From Cliona cf. orientalis (Eukaryota > Porifera > Demospongiae > Clionaida > Clionaidae), in contig OZ005697.1 in NCBI GenBank assembly GCA_963930775.1, positions 5,788,292 to 5,852,291 on the forward strand: a DNA stretch of 64,000 bases, in the 5' to 3' direction. Position numbers and translations under genes: made by a program. Numbering within the stretch: position 1 is the stretch's first letter; each line of letters begins with the position of its first letter. Shown here one piece after another: positions 46,401 to 60,100 of this stretch. The notes under the pieces are model-generated. The model worked only from the letters and a program-made list of their open reading frames with translations. It did no database searches and was not told where the DNA came from.

Positions 46401-49400
46401 ACAATATCCGATTGTTCACATAGGCTAGAGAATTTCGATCTGCTAGCGTACTATTAGAGAGAAGCACATGACAGTGATATCTTAGGAGTGTAGCAGGTGG
46501 CCTATTGTGAACAATGCAGTTCTGTCCAGAAGATGTATTGTGCAAACTTGTTACTAGTGACAATGACTAGTTTTACAAAAATTATCTAACGCTTAGTATA
46601 TTTGACCATTGGGAATTTCCTGGCCTTCATAAGGTTCTTAGCTCCTTTTGAGGCTAATCCTGATATCATGTCATTACATCACAAGCTGTGTACTCATAAG
46701 ATTTGTGTGACTGTTGCCTTCTCTATTGTTCAAAAGTAGAGTCTATAAATCCTAAGCAGGGCTCATGTCTTTATGATCATCCTGGCTAGTGACAATGTGT
46801 CTCCTCCATGGCTACTATTGCTGTTGTATGAATTATCTTGTATCATCTGCCGATGCACCCAGTGTAAGGTGTGGTCACATTTTCTGTTATTTACGCATAT
46901 GCATGCATTGCTATGTATTGAATAATAATAGGTCAGCTACAGGATGGATTTCTGCATCTAAATTAGTGATCATCACTATTAGCACGCTGCACAACTCCAC
47001 CTTTCAGCTTTGTTGAAAGATCTTGACAACACATGTAGACTATCATGTGTGTTATGTGTGTGCAATGCATAAGTAAATGTGGGATAATGGTTTTGCAAAG
47101 GGGGCTCTGCATGTAGGAAAGGATCCTCCTAAAAACGGTGGGGCACCAGCCCCTGGAGCCCTACACCTACAAGTGCATACTGTAGTGTCCCGGCCCCCAC
47201 ATGGGCGCTTAAAAATAACTCGCTGTTTTGGCCTGCGTTGGTGCTTATAGCCATGTGTTTGACCATGATCGCGTACACACTTGCAGCAATTTTTACCGGA
47301 TGACCTTTACCTACTGCAGCAAATTTTTATGGGGTGCTAAATTTTGTGATTATTAGAGCAGTCACGAAAATAATGAAAATTACGAAAAGCCCCATTTACA
47401 CTACAAGCTGGCTTAATTTAAATCACTTTGGAATGTGCTCTAAACGCGTTTTATGCATAGGGCCTTATTCCAGTTTAGAGTGTTTACACCTGAACAGTTT
47501 GTATACTATTATTAGCAGCATATTCTAAACAGGTTTGAGGTTTCCAACCACCTTCCAGATGTGGTTTACAAACCTGTTTAGAAGGCAACTTGTAAAGTGG
47601 TTTAGTACATTTATACTGAGCCAGCTTAAATTAAGCTGGCTTCCAAAGTGGAGCTGGTGCTAATGTCACACCATAATATCCTTGGTAAGCACCATGGACA
47701 CTTAGGTACTTTTCATGGAAGCTTGTGCATTTACCTTTAGGTTTGGTGCATACATGGGCGCTTATACCATACATGTACCTGGATTATTATTAACCCTCGC
47801 CACAAAGCATATGTGGAGGGTTACTGCAATTGTTTGGTGTTTGTCCATCCATCTATCTGTTTGTTCGTTCGTTCATTTGTCCGTCTGTCCCAACCCTCCT
47901 GTGTTAAATGATAAGGGTCGTCTGAGAGAAAGTACGCATTCAAGGTATACAGCATAAAGGAAGAGTGGTCATGTTAAGTCCTGCCCAGTGGTGTAATAGT
48001 GTGCAGCTGTTGCACCAACCTTGGCTACACGACTGATTGCCACTCTGTGCTTTGGTCAGTTGTCAATGCAGTGACAGTGTAAACAGGCAGTGGCTCTCAT
48101 ATGCACAACTATCACACAGGGTTTCAGTTTTCTATAGTGTAGTGACATAGCCAGGTGCCATGCACTGACTCTAAACAGAACCCCATTCAGGTGCAGGGTA
48201 TGTAGTTCAATACTCCTGATATTAAACAGGCATATTCAGTATGTCACAGTTTATGGTGACATACCCAGGTGCCTTTCTCCCTCGTGCAATGACTGTGAAG
48301 AGAACAGTACCAGAACCCTGTTTAGGTGTAGGGTATGCACTTCAATACTCCTGCCATGCTATAGATCTACACACACGAGTCATGCATGCATGTAGCAGTG
48401 AGGTTTCTGCACTCTTATGCATTCATTGTCATCTGCAAACACACACACACACACACACACACATGCACACCCTGTACTATGCACGTTTACAGTGGCTGTT
48501 AATCAGTGTGACCCACCAGCAGAAATTGTGAATGGTAACATCACATTTCAAGACAGTGACCCGGCCAATATTCTACCTGGAGATATGATTGAGTATGCTT
48601 GCAGTGAAGGTACTGAGCTTGAGGGACCACAGTACAGGTTCTGCCAGCGGACTGGAAACTGGAGTGATACTGAACCTCAGTGTATAGGTACATGGATGTC
48701 AACAAAATTTAATTATATAGTTGCTTCCACACACTAGGGGTAAATCGCCAGACATTAAGATCATGGCATCTTAGCAAAGTAACAAGCTATAGTATGGCCA
48801 TACATGTACCTATCAACTGTACTTTGGCATGATAGAATAATATCTTTTCAGCCTTGAAGAAATGAGAATTTAATCAATGAAGTATATTATTGATGTTTGT
48901 TCAGTGTACTGGTTTAATATGTAATTTGTGGTTAAGATACACATAATGAGCTGTTTAACAAACATGATATGCTACATTCACTGTTACTGCACACACTACA
49001 GCACAGAATACTAAGCAAGCAGTTAAACCTGGTGAGATTAATTTTATTACTTAGCAGCTCTCTCTATTAAAATAATGATCACAATAATTATTTGTAAATT
49101 TTTTTCTTTTTTACTTAGAAAATCTTGGTAAAATTCTTGGAAGTAGTTTAGGATCTGTATCTGCCTTGATGGCTGTTATAGTTGTGGTGATTGTCGTCAT
49201 AGTGGTGTACTTTAAGTGTGTGCGTGCAGGACGCCAAGTGTATAGAAAATGGAAAGATGGTATGATAATAGAACAGCATCATGAGGAAGAAATCTACTGT
49301 TTGATTTGTGAACGTATATACACAGATGATGAAAGGTCACAGTCCAGAAGGAGCCTGACCCTCAGTGATGACGATGCTAACACTGGAGTGAATGAATCAA

Positions 49401-49546
49401 GCCAGTACCTGTTTGACTCCCACCGTGTAGCACAAGCTAAGGGAGAACATGTGGATCATGATGTGGTGGTCAAGACAGGAAGTAAGGCACACAGGAGTAA
49501 GACATCTTCACCACAGTTGCATAGTCTAGAAGAATCCACTATCTGA
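43406..49546 (+). CDS. Gene G: sushi (CCP) domain membrane protein
   Basis: Five exons: 43406-43649, 44095-44304, 48493-48687, 49002-49031 and 49119-49546, all phase 1, giving 368 residues. A signal peptide (MKLRLETTVSLLCLISASEA) leads a small Cys domain (GVPCYLHP...CHY...SPTC) and a short helical stretch. Two sushi/CCP domains follow, with the usual four cysteines and the G-x-W before the last cysteine. Then come a short linker exon, a membrane helix rich in Val/Ile and a tail of about 115 residues with IYCLI and acidic/Ser clusters. It is a paralogue of gene H. Sushi proteins at the cell surface usually bind other proteins in adhesion or complement-like regulation; the ligand is unknown. 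Intron 2 is 4.2 kb and repeat-filled. Confidence 0.87.
44463..46960. repeat. Duplicated block inside gene G intron 2
   Basis: Sequence at 44463-44978 plus 45432-45640 recurs, in the same order, at about 46240-46960 with roughly 90% identity by eye. A MITE interrupts only the first copy. DNA between the copies (45640-46240) is low-complexity, with AAT repeats. Confidence 0.8.
44979..45431. mobile_element. MITE interrupting one copy of an intronic duplication
   Basis: Inverted repeats of about 34 bp begin AGTCCTTGTGGAAAAATTAAC. The unfilled site at about 46740 reads TCTATAAATCC, whereas here TA appears on both sides of the insert. The left end seems shortened relative to the right. Confidence 0.8.
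48438..48462. repeat. (AC)n microsatellite
   Basis: About twelve AC units 30 bp upstream of the acceptor of gene G exon 3, where length changes could affect splicing. Confidence 0.85.
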
Positions 49547-49686
49547 CAATGATGTGTTGCTAAATAAGATTATCGTAATTGTGGCATAATATTATTATAC
49601 AAACATTATTATGCATTGTATCATTAGTACAGTCACATAGCAGTATTGAAACACACAATAATTATAGCTGCTACTATGACATTGTG

Positions 49687-52297
49687 TTAGTTTTGTTCCC
49701 TTGGGAACTGGGGTACGACTTGAGTGTAGTAACCAATCACCTGAGCTCCAGGGATGTTGATGATCATTCCATTTGCTGTTCTATCTGCAGTTATGCTTTG
49801 CTTCTCCTTTCCTATCCCAACCGACGCTGACAGACTGAACATGTCATAGCTTCCTGAGAGAGAGCCTCCAGCCATCATCTGCATGGCATGGCTCACACTG
49901 CTTGAATCAAGCCCAGAGAACTGTAGCTTTACATTACGGGCCAGGAGGAAGCTAGTCACATACTCGGGGATTAGGTAGAGATTAGGTCCATCTCCATTGA
50001 TGTAAGTGCGTAGTTCAGCCTCACTGCCTGAAGGTGGGGAAACAAAGGTTCTCTTCTGAGTCTCACTGTCTTGCTGAACCTACAATATCGTTTAATAATA
50101 TTATCATAAGGAGGAGTGAACATTAATTATTTTTACAACTCACAAAGTAGAGGACAGGGTTTTCAAAGAGACTTGGTCGAAACCATGGGCGTTTAATGGA
50201 GACACGGAGCAGTTCCCCAGAAGCCTTTAAACTAGCACTGTTGACAGCTTTCTTGAGGTCGGCTGTGCCTTTGCCATAGTAGGCTGATGCATCTAGGCTT
50301 GCTCCCTGTACTCCACCCCCCAACCCTGCACTGACACCGAGTGTACTTTTGTCCTGTGATGTATTGATGTGGGTTGAGTCATAGTCATACTCAAACTGCA
50401 GCCATTCACTATCATAGTCCTGAACAGTTTGATTTCCTAATTGATTAAGAGCTTTGAATTCTTTTGAGTCAGCAATAGCTCCAAGATACACTTGACCTTT
50501 GTCCAAGTTGTTTAGCTGATCCTGTATTTCATCTATATCCCTTTGAATGGCAGTTATTCTGGATTGCATAAAAGACTCATATTTCTCATTTGAGTTTAGA
50601 AGAAATGAGGAGCTATAAAGCTCCGAGCTCGCTTGTGCTTGTTGGAAAGTTGCATCGACAGCACCCTCTGTTGCTTGCTTTAGATGTTCACAAGGATCAC
50701 TGGTTGGGTCAGTAACAGCTCTCTTCTCTTTGGCTTCAGCAGGCACTCCTTTTTGAGCATTCTGCTTCATACACTCATTGCGTGATTTCACTACTTCTCG
50801 AGTTGCATTGTCGCGTTTTTCTGTAGTGTAGGTCACCTTCTTTTGTAAAGCATCTACTGTTTTATTTGCTGAGTCTTGCCCAACAGAAATAAATTGGACT
50901 GTTGCTTTAAGAGCATCCATCTCACTTTGCAGCATGCTCTTTCTAGCAATAAGCATATCACGGCTGGGAGGACTTCTCCTGTAATAATAGTATTATTGCT
51001 TGTTATTAAAGCTATTTAAATTTTGGAGCACTACATTAAGCACTGTCCACACATACATATTGTTATAGCTATTATTTTACCAAGAAAATACTATTAATCA
51101 ATCCTATAGGGAACACTGATTTGAGAAACTAGTATATAGCGAAGTAGCCCCATGCATGGGTGGTGGGTGCACTGTATATACAATGTGGATTAGGAGGCAG
51201 GTACGAGTCAGAATTTGCGTTAGAGCAATAATTATTGGTTGGTACATGTATATGGTTAATTGGACTCCTGCAGTGGCATAGCCTGAAAGTTTAATGAATT
51301 AGTGCCTAAGAATAGCAGGCATATTATGTATTTCAAGGCCACTCCACCCATTTCAATTACCACGCATGCCACTTTGATGCCTTAAGACTTACTTGGGGAG
51401 CAGATACTGATACCAATTGCTTGGTTCAAATGAAACAGGATAAATGGTGCGAGTACGATCAAGTGAGTCAACTCCTGAGGCACGTAGAATGATTCGTGCT
51501 TCTTCAAGTTCAGCTCCAGCAGATGTTGTGTCCATGTACGTTTTATAGAGTTCTACAAGGTCCTTTTGACCAAACACAAGCCACTTAGAGTATGCGCTCT
51601 CCACCTTTGCATTGAGCATCTTATAGTTACGCTGAAACCACAATTCATATTCAAGAGAACTATATTTCTTACGTGCATCGTTTATTACATCTTCCATATC
51701 CAGTCGTCTCTGAGCATACTCCTCCTGATAAAACGAGTAGAGAAACATTCTGGTTGTGTTCTTGGTGAGGTTGACTGGATTCTGTACTGGCTCTGTGAGA
51801 TAATTCTTGGCTTCGTTGTATCTAGCTTCTGCACCGGTATAGAGTGTTTTGAAATTTTTAATTGACATCTGCGATAGGATATTTTGATAAATGACAGAGA
51901 ACTGCTTCCCTGTGGTACCTCCATTGAGGTCACCACTGACCACCACATCAGAAATATCGAACCATTTCTCCATCACCAAGGGTGGGACTAGAGTTTCTGG
52001 AGCGGTTGTGTTTCTTGCTTCAATACTGGCTGCATATTGGTCCCCAGGGTAGTAATCATAGTAGTTAAGCACTTTTCCAGGGGACATAAACACAAAACGA
52101 TTATGAGCAGTGCCACTGTTGGAGTATGGGGACTTCGGGAAGGCAATGTTCCTCAATACTTCGTACAGGTCAGCGAGAATAGCACCGGACTTATTCTTGG
52201 CGTCTTTGCGATCACTGGCGGAATCGGCAGCGAAGCAAGGCGAAGTTAAGACGATGATGCATACGAAACAAGATAAGACCAGTCGATTCCCAGACAT
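49687..52297 (-). CDS. Gene I: secreted coiled-coil protein of an unnamed RPWF family
   Basis: Three exons: 51393-52297, 50144-50978 and 49687-50079, phases 2 and 0, giving 710 residues (an upstream ATG at 52312 is in frame). After a signal peptide come a helical domain (about 30-300) with a PGKVLNYYDYYPG motif and a closing RTIYPVSFEPS-WY-YLLP motif, a coiled-coil stretch (about 320-480), a Gly/Ser/Ala-rich segment, the motif VSIKRPWFRP (RPWF at 565-568) and a C-terminal domain with EYVTSFLLAR and IPGAQVIGYY. I do not recognise the family by name. The Gly/Ser-rich strand-like segment beside long helices could be a membrane-inserting or oligomerising part, which is conjecture. It converges with G and diverges from H. 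Confidence 0.85.
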
Positions 52298-52416
52298 TGT
52301 TACCCTTAACACGGATCCTCGCGCAAGATTCTACTAGTATCAAGTAGTGCGCGTATAAGCGTAAATATCGCAAAGGTCAAAGGTTGGACAGTGGGATCTA
52401 CTCCAGCCGCGCAGCT
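52298..52416. promoter_or_regulatory. Shared promoter region of genes I and H with a DR1-like site
   Basis: 119 bp lie between the two start codons. AGGTCA-A-AGGTTG (52374-52386) matches a DR1 nuclear-receptor site except for the last base. CpG-bearing stretches such as GCGCGTATAAGC occur. Function is inferred from position. Confidence 0.5.
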
Positions 52417-54447
52417 ATGGCATCCAATCGCAACCTCCTCATCGTTTTACCATTAATTTTGCTGTCCCCGACGTGCTCAAAAGCAAAATATGAACCAGCT
52501 GGATGCTCAGATGAGGGCTGTGGGATTCCATGTTACATGCGCCCTGTGGAAGACCCTTGCCACTATCAACCACACAGTCCCTGCAATGAAGAAGGATCCA
52601 CTGACCTTGAGCAATGGGTTGAGAACCTTAATTCATCACTGCACAGATTGGAAAATAAATTAATACAGAAAGGAGTCAGTAAGTTAAACTGCAGCTTCTG
52701 AACTGTGGTGCATCGTAGCATGATATCAGTATAATAATTGTGGTTTGCACAGTCAAGATCACTACAATAATAATAGTTATAGTCCATCCTTTTAGCTACA
52801 AAGAGTAGCTATATAGCTCTACACACTATCATACGACTGCAAGGTCACTGTTAATTTTCTTTTGCTATGATAATTATTATACATACAGTACCAGCAGGAG
52901 ACACATGCAAACCACTCAGTGTAATTGATCACGGAGGGATAATCTATTCCGATCTCCTTCTCTCTCCTGGGGTGATAGCTAATTATGTTTGTGAAGATGG
53001 CTACTCTATTTATGGTAATCCCAGGCGAATGTGTGCTCCTGATGGCAGCTGGATTGGTAGTGAGGATAGCGATCCAGTGTGCGAAGGTATGAGATAATTT
53101 AACTTGCGAGCTTCATCTTCATTACCTAATTTCTTCACTCAGCTTCCCTTGTTGAATGCAATCCATTATTGAAAATTCCGTATGGGCACGTTCATTACTC
53201 AAGTGTCGACACCACTACAATTGAACCTGGCGATGTTGTGACATATAGTTGCGATCCTCCCTACATACTTCAAGGAGCTGATTATAGGATTTGCATGAAT
53301 AATGGAACTTGGAGTGAGGAACAACCCCAGTGTATTGGTGAGCTAATAACAGTAATTAGATTTGCTATCACCTCATCCCAGGCCCTCCTTCTAGGCTGTT
53401 AATGTTATAATATTCACACACAGCAAAGTGTGTAATATTGAGAAGTATGCAACACTAAAATCTGGATGGGTCTGGGTATGAGGCTACATATAATAGTTGC
53501 TAATGGATGAATGAGTTCGAATTTGGATATTAAGTAATTAACTTTCAGCAGTTGTGTATGCATAATATGGTTCAATTGTGTGCCTGATCATGTGCAGGCA
53601 GCTATATTTTCCTGGGATGCCTCTCCTGCATTAAATTTAAGATTGGTCGTGAATTAAGTGAAATTTTCGCGACTAACACTAATTATTGTGTAACTTTGTA
53701 TGAATGCAGTTAGAGTAGAGATGAATCCCATGACTCCACCATGATTATTGCACAACAAATACTATAGAAACATGTTCTACAATGAATGCAGTTAGAGCAG
53801 AGGTGAATCCCATGACTCTTAGACTACGGAACCATGATTGTTGCACAACAAATACTATAGAAACATGCTCTGTAAGCAATTTCTGTTTATGGTCATGAAA
53901 GAACAAAAGATTCCCATAACATAAGTACTCTTATGATCTCCTTGTGAATCAGTGGTCATGGGATGTCATCATTGTATTATTAATGTGTAAAAATGACAAA
54001 TATGGCTATACTTCATTCTTTCTCATGCAGAGCCACCCACCGCTTCTGGGCAAAAGGCTAATCCACAAGGTCTGTTAGTATTCACGCTATGCTATGATTG
54101 GTTAGCTATAATATTATGTAGCAACGAGCACAAGGTCAGGGGTAATTGTTGGAGCAGTATTTGGAGCTTTGGTGGGAGTGGTTCTAACCCTGATTATCAT
54201 CGCAACAGTGGCGTTTGTTATCCACCGCTGTAGACGTAGTAAGAAAACAGGTATGACATGTTTAATGCAGAAATCACGATCGTTATAGCACAGAAACATG
54301 ATTTTAGATTATGAGGAGTTGCCAAACAGGATGTCATCCAGAGGAGAACATACTGATTTAGCAGAAGAATCTGTTCAGATCAAACATAGTGGAGCTTCAG
54401 CCATAAAACTACAAACGGAAACAATCACAGCTGATCAGTCACACTAG
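52417..54447 (+). CDS. Gene H: sushi (CCP) domain membrane protein, paralogue of G
   Basis: Six exons: 52417-52678, 52889-53086, 53143-53337, 54031-54069, 54122-54250 and 54308-54447, all joined in phase 1, giving 320 residues. The start ATG at 52417 begins a clear signal peptide (MASNRNLLIVLPLILLS). The architecture repeats gene G: GIPCYMRP...CHY domain, two sushi domains, linker exon, membrane helix and tail. Here the tail is shorter (about 50 residues), is split by one more intron, and contains DYEEL, a YxxL motif. It is head-to-head with gene I and tail-to-tail with gene J (187 bp apart). It probably acts at the cell surface. Confidence 0.88.
53702..53872. repeat. Tandem duplication in gene H intron 3
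   Basis: A segment of about 85 bp starting TGAATGCAGTTAGAG occurs twice (53701, 53783) with a small insertion in the second copy. Confidence 0.8.
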
Positions 54448-54634
54448 CAGAATGATCTGATGCAAATTTCCTGTTGTATATTAACTCCATAGTAATATTG
54501 TAGCTGCTTATAATAATATGAGTTTGTTCAACTAATTTAGAACCTTATATTGTGCACACAATAAGCAAAATTAGCGATTCACCTACAAATAATATTTAGT
54601 CACTCTACGTAGAAAATTATAGTAAGTAGTCTCT

Positions 54635-56993
54635 TCACTCTTGGTGAAGAGGAAACTTGGGCACCTTCTCAGTGTAGTATCCAATAAGCTGAGTTCCTGG
54701 GATCTTTATTGCCATTCCATTGGCTGTTCTTCGTGTGGTGACCTGCGACCAGTGGCTGCTCTTTGTCACTGATGCACTAGCCCTAAAGAAGAGGAATCCT
54801 CCAGAACCAGAAGTGTGGGAATACTCATCAAGGGTGTTCCGAATGGTACTGGAATCAACTCCTGAAAACTCTAGTTCAATATCTCGAGCGAGAAGGAAGG
54901 ACGTTACATACTCTGGCAGTCGATACTGAGGTGCATGAGGTCCATCGCCACCAGAAATGGCTTGAACGAACTGTGCTTCAGTCATACCTTTACCTGGTGA
55001 AGCATATGTTTTACTCCCTTCTTCATTTTCCTCCACCTACGTGCAATATTATTAGAAATGCTTTCAATTCTTATGCATTGGATGTACATGCATTATTATT
55101 ACTAATACCTTACATAATTCAATTGTGGATCTTCAAATACTTCTGGCTTGAACCATGGTCGCTTGACATTGACTCGAAGCAATTTTCCTTTTGCCTTCAT
55201 TTGAGAGCTAGCCAGCTGTTGATCGAAATGTGATGTTTGTTTGGAATGAGTATATGACCCACCAATATGAAAGAAGAGGATGTGAATTCCTCCAGAAGCT
55301 GAAATGGACTCAGAGGAACTGGATTGATCTGTATTTCCGTAGTCTTCAGTGGAATCAAAGCTGAACTCCAACCAGTTGTCATCCTTGTACGTATCACTTA
55401 GGTTAGCAATGGCAAGCTGGTCTGCTTCAAGAATGCCATCCATAAAGGGATCCATTTCTCCTAACATGGCATGAAGCTTGCTTTGCTGAACAAAGAGTTC
55501 ATCTTTTTGTCCCTTTAAGTACTGAATGTAACTATCTCTGTTCACTGCATTCCACAAGAACTCATCTCGATCAGCTTTTGCATATGCTTCATCTGATAAG
55601 GTTTGTAGTAGTGCTCCTGTAGCGCTGTCATACTCTTGGCATGTTTGAGAGTTGATACTTGCCATATTGTCATGCATACACTTTAGCTGAGCTTGCAAAT
55701 AGTTACGTACTTTGGTCCCTATATCTCCTTGTTTGGCCGCAAATGTCGAATTCAATTGATCGTAATATGTATTCAGGTTGCTATTGTCAGCTTCATAGAA
55801 ATCAATCATTTGATCAATGACATTCATCTTTGCATTAACCTTTCCCAGCATCTGATTTAACTGAGCTCTGCTTGGCCGCTGCAATCTGATTATGTAACCA
55901 AAGGCCTTAAAACTAAAACAGTAAATTTTAATGGAACTTACTCTGGAAGTAGATACTTGTACCAGTCTGATGGCTCAAAGCTGACTGGATAGATTGTGCG
56001 AGTACGGTCAAGTGATGTGACTCCAGTTGATCGTAAAGCAACCCTAGCATCCTCAAGATTCTTTGCTGATGTTCCACTGTCCAGGTAAGCTATGTAGCTC
56101 TCACACATCTCCTTCTCTCCAAATATTAACCACCTTGTGTATGCACTCTCAACTTTGGACACTAGTGAAGGATAATGTCGTTGAAACCAAAGCTCATAAT
56201 CGAGGGATCTTAGGCTTTTTCGCTTTTGTTCTATTATGTCTTCCATCTCCAATTTCCTATCATTGTATAGATCTCTGTATCGGTCAAAGAGGGAGAGGCG
56301 AGTAGTGTTGACTGATAAGTTCTCTGGATCTGGTACAAGTTCCTCCTTCAGAAATGACAATGCCTGGTGGTATGCTCCCAAAATCTGGTCACCTTGCTGT
56401 TGAATGTTTGTTATTGTTGTTTCATGCAGTATGTCTGCATATTCATTGGAAAGACTCCTGCCTGAATCCTCTCCGTAGAGTGGATGGGGACTCGGTATTG
56501 AATCTGCTAGATCAAACCACTTTTCCATGACATGTGGTGGTACAACAGCCTCTTTCATGGTTGTCTTGTACTCCTAGTCAAAAATAAGAAATGCAACTTT
56601 ATTGCAGTTATGCATGTAACTAGTTGCACAGTGTACAACAAATAGTTATTAGCTGTTGCAAGTAACCATGCAGGCTGCCAATTCAGGCTATAATTGTCTA
56701 ATTCACCATACCTGTATGAATTTAGTGTATTCTCTGCCTGGATAGTAGTCAAAATAGTTAAGGACCTTCCCGGGCATCAGCAGAATGAAGCGATTGTTTT
56801 CATTCGTTGCTTGGGTGTCGAGAGTAGGCGACTGTGGAAATGCGATGCCTCGAATTAAATCGTAAAGGGCAGCAGTTGTCTTCCTTGCGTGTTCCGTTGC
56901 CTCTGTCCTTTGCTGGTCCGTATTGTCTGCTGCTTGGCAGTGAGCGAAACTCACTAGCGTCGCCAGCATCCAGATGCATATCAATACCCTCAT
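54635..56993 (-). CDS. Gene J: secreted coiled-coil protein of the RPWF family
   Basis: Four exons: 56712-56993, 55942-56573, 55114-55885 and 54635-55036, phases 0, 2, 0, giving 695 residues. An in-frame ATG at 57017 is an alternative start, but 56993 opens directly on the signal peptide (MRVLICIWMLATLVSFAHC). It follows gene I motif for motif: PGKVLNYFDYYPG, RTIYPVSFEPSDWY, a long helical middle, a Ser/Gly-rich segment (SSSSESISASGG), VKRPWFKP (RPWF near 547-550), EYVTSFLLAR and IPGTQLIGYY. Gene I lacks the first intron present here. It is a tandem paralogue and diverges from gene K across 191 bp. The biochemical role is unknown. Confidence 0.85.
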
Positions 56994-57184
56994 TTTGATG
57001 CTTTTACTCTCGTCCATGCAATTGTTGTTTGTTACAGCTAGCGCGTAGTGTAGGTTCGCAGCACCGGAAGCGAATAGGAGTGCATTAGTGACGCAACATA
57101 ATATTATAATTATTATTCCGAAGACAAGGCCGCATTCGTTAATACTGGTGATTACTAAAGAAAGGCAATAGAAGCCTGAAGAAA
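56994..57184. promoter_or_regulatory. Shared promoter region of genes J and K
   Basis: 191 bp between opposed starts. It contains GTGACGCAAC near 57088 and a few CpG steps, but no TATA box or other site I would name firmly. Confidence 0.4.
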
Positions 57185-60100
57185 ATGAAAGTGCTTCTAG
57201 CTCTGTATTTTCTGCCATTTGTACTGATAGTGGATGCGGCACAGAACTCTGATGAGTTCTGCTACCCGCGCGCTGTCTTGGCTGATATTTATCGAGATTT
57301 ACATGATGCCATCAAGAATCAAGTGATAGGGTGTAATTCTGGAGGTAAACATGTCGAGTTGCTTGGCCTGGGGAAGCCGCTGAAGTATGACGATTTTTAT
57401 CCTGGAAAACGAAAGCTACCAGTCACTATAAATCAGCTGGGCACACTCCCAATATCAGTGGTGGAGAATGCTCTACCGCTAGTCGATAAAATTTTTCCGA
57501 CAGGTGTCGCAACTGAGTCGCAGAAAGACGCAAAGGTACGAAATGATTACAACTTCGATTCATTATCTTCTACTTTCAGCTACATTTTAAGGCATATGAT
57601 GGTCAAGCCAAAAAACTTCACCAGTGAAGATGTATTGAAAGCCAAGTATTACCTACAGGAATTGGTCCCAAATTCAGAGCAAGTATTGATAAAAAGTGCT
57701 CCAAGCTTGCCTCGCCTGCTTCTTTATGACTATTACAGAAGCCAATACCTGGAGGTAAGTGGCCAGAGAGACAGCGAAATTGATAAAAATCGCATGAAGC
57801 TGACTCAACCAATGTTTGAGGCATGGGGTCAGAAGGAACTACCAACGCTAATGAGTGATGTTGATGCAGCATACATGAAGTGGCAGGTGCTTGGTTACAA
57901 GACTGAAGTAGAGAACCAGCTACAGTTCTTTGACGTGGACAGGCAAGAGGATAAACTGATGAAAACTAGAGCGTTATTTAGATCTGCCGAAAAATCTTCC
58001 GAGCAGGATCCACATGTAACCATTTATCCGTTTACATTTATTCCAGATGACTGGTACCAAGTTTTGAAATCCAGGTAAGAATTGAGGTTAGGGTACAGCT
58101 AATAATAATATTATGCACTTCAAATAAAGTCTTCAGAGGAGATAAAGGAAAATTGTGGCGGCCAGGGAATAAAAATGCATGCCGCATTGATATAACATTA
58201 TCATAACACCTCACAATATAGATTAACGCTTATAGCTAGATGTTCACTTTCAGGCTGGGGTGGAGACAGTTAGCTAAGCCCAGATGAATAGGATATTATC
58301 ATTATCAGGTGGCATTTAAGACCTTAAATGGAAAATTTGAGGGGGCGGACAGGGAAGAAGCTTCCCCTCCAAACTCCCTAGCTTCCCCCCACTAAGAATT
58401 TGACACTCATTTATCGCGCTTCCACCCCAAATTTTTGTCACTAGATGAAACCCTGGGCGGGGGCCGGGGGATTCGAAGCTGGGGGATTCCTCTCCCTTTT
58501 CCCCATCTAGCTACCTTATGAGTCAAAGTTGTGTCATCATAATAATTTTAATGTGTTATGCAGTATTGCAGAAAGTGCAGATGAATTGCATTATCGGAAA
58601 TCACTACTTGAAACAGAGCAGGCACTTTTGACTGCATCGAGGAAGGAACTCAGTAATATCACCAGTGAAGATATTAAGTACACTCTTGACCTCATCAATC
58701 GTAGCATTGCTGACCTAGATACAAAGGTCAACAATGCCGTGGACAAACTTCTCCAGTATGAGATAGAATGCTTCACAAGTGTGAATGTTAGTGCCTGTGA
58801 AGTGATTGTTGATGGACATACGGCTTTCAAACAGATTCTTGATAAAATTGCTGAGCACTTTGAACAGGCGAATTACTTGCAATCACTTCTGAATCGCAGA
58901 AATGAAAGTCTTAGTGTCATTGACCAGAAGCTTCTGAATACTGCCACTCAGATAAGGGCTTTAGATGCCAAGATAAGGACTGCTGAGTTAAAACAGATTG
59001 AAATGGACATGGATCTCTCATCAAACAACAACATCGAAACAAGGAGTTGTCCAGAAAAAGGAAAAATTCACTTTACATTTGATACAGAGGATACGACACC
59101 TTATTCATACCTTTGCAATGGTGCAACTGAACCTGACCAAGATGGGCAAGAGGAGAACTTACCTTTCTGCCCTGATGACCGTATTCCTATTAACATTTCA
59201 CAATCTATGCTCTGGAATCTAGCATCATGTTCTGTTGATAACCAACTGCAAGCATTTGGGCTCTATGACAACTTTACTCAACTAATGAATTCAGCACAAG
59301 TAAAGATTACTGCATCCCTGTCGAAGGTGGATATCCATAGGCCATGGTTCGATGAGACAATATTTAGAGACAAGGAGCATTTCACTTTGGTAAGGGTGGA
59401 GTTAGCTAGCTACTTGCATGCATACCGTGTGCCTGATAATATAGCTACGTACGCATGTATATGCTATTATTGGTGTAAGTTGCTTGAGGTATGAGATTAG
59501 CATACAATGGTGTTTGTTCTGCGTGATCATAATATTATCCACTCCTTACATAGAATATTCCATTGTGAGCACGAAATGTACCCTTTTCTTATAGAAACAA
59601 GGAAGGGGAGTGGTTTCTCCAGGCCCACTGGAGCCAAGGTGGTACTACCAGGAAGTGATCAGAAATGGGCACTACCTCATGCCACAGTTCACATCTGCAC
59701 TCATCCTTGCCAGTGATATAAAGGTTTACTTTCCTGGTCTGGGAGTTTGGAATGATACTGATGGAGATGATAAAACAAACAATGCTGTCAATATCCTGAT
59801 GAAGTACACATATGCTCCAAATCTAGATGGCGGATATGGACCTTTTTCATTTGTACCAGCAGACGGTGCCATTAATAATGTCCATAGCTTCCGTGTTGAA
59901 AGAAATAGGGGTGGGATTTTAATAACTGTTCCAGGTGCACAAGTAATTGGGTATATTATGAATATAATTTCAAAGTTTCCTGATAATCAGACATTGCCAA
60001 ATGCTACTCTATCTTGTCGAGAACTACCATCTTCATCTGATCATACTGAGGCTGAGACTCCTGGCCAAAATGGTGATAAGAGACGACGTAGATCCACTGA

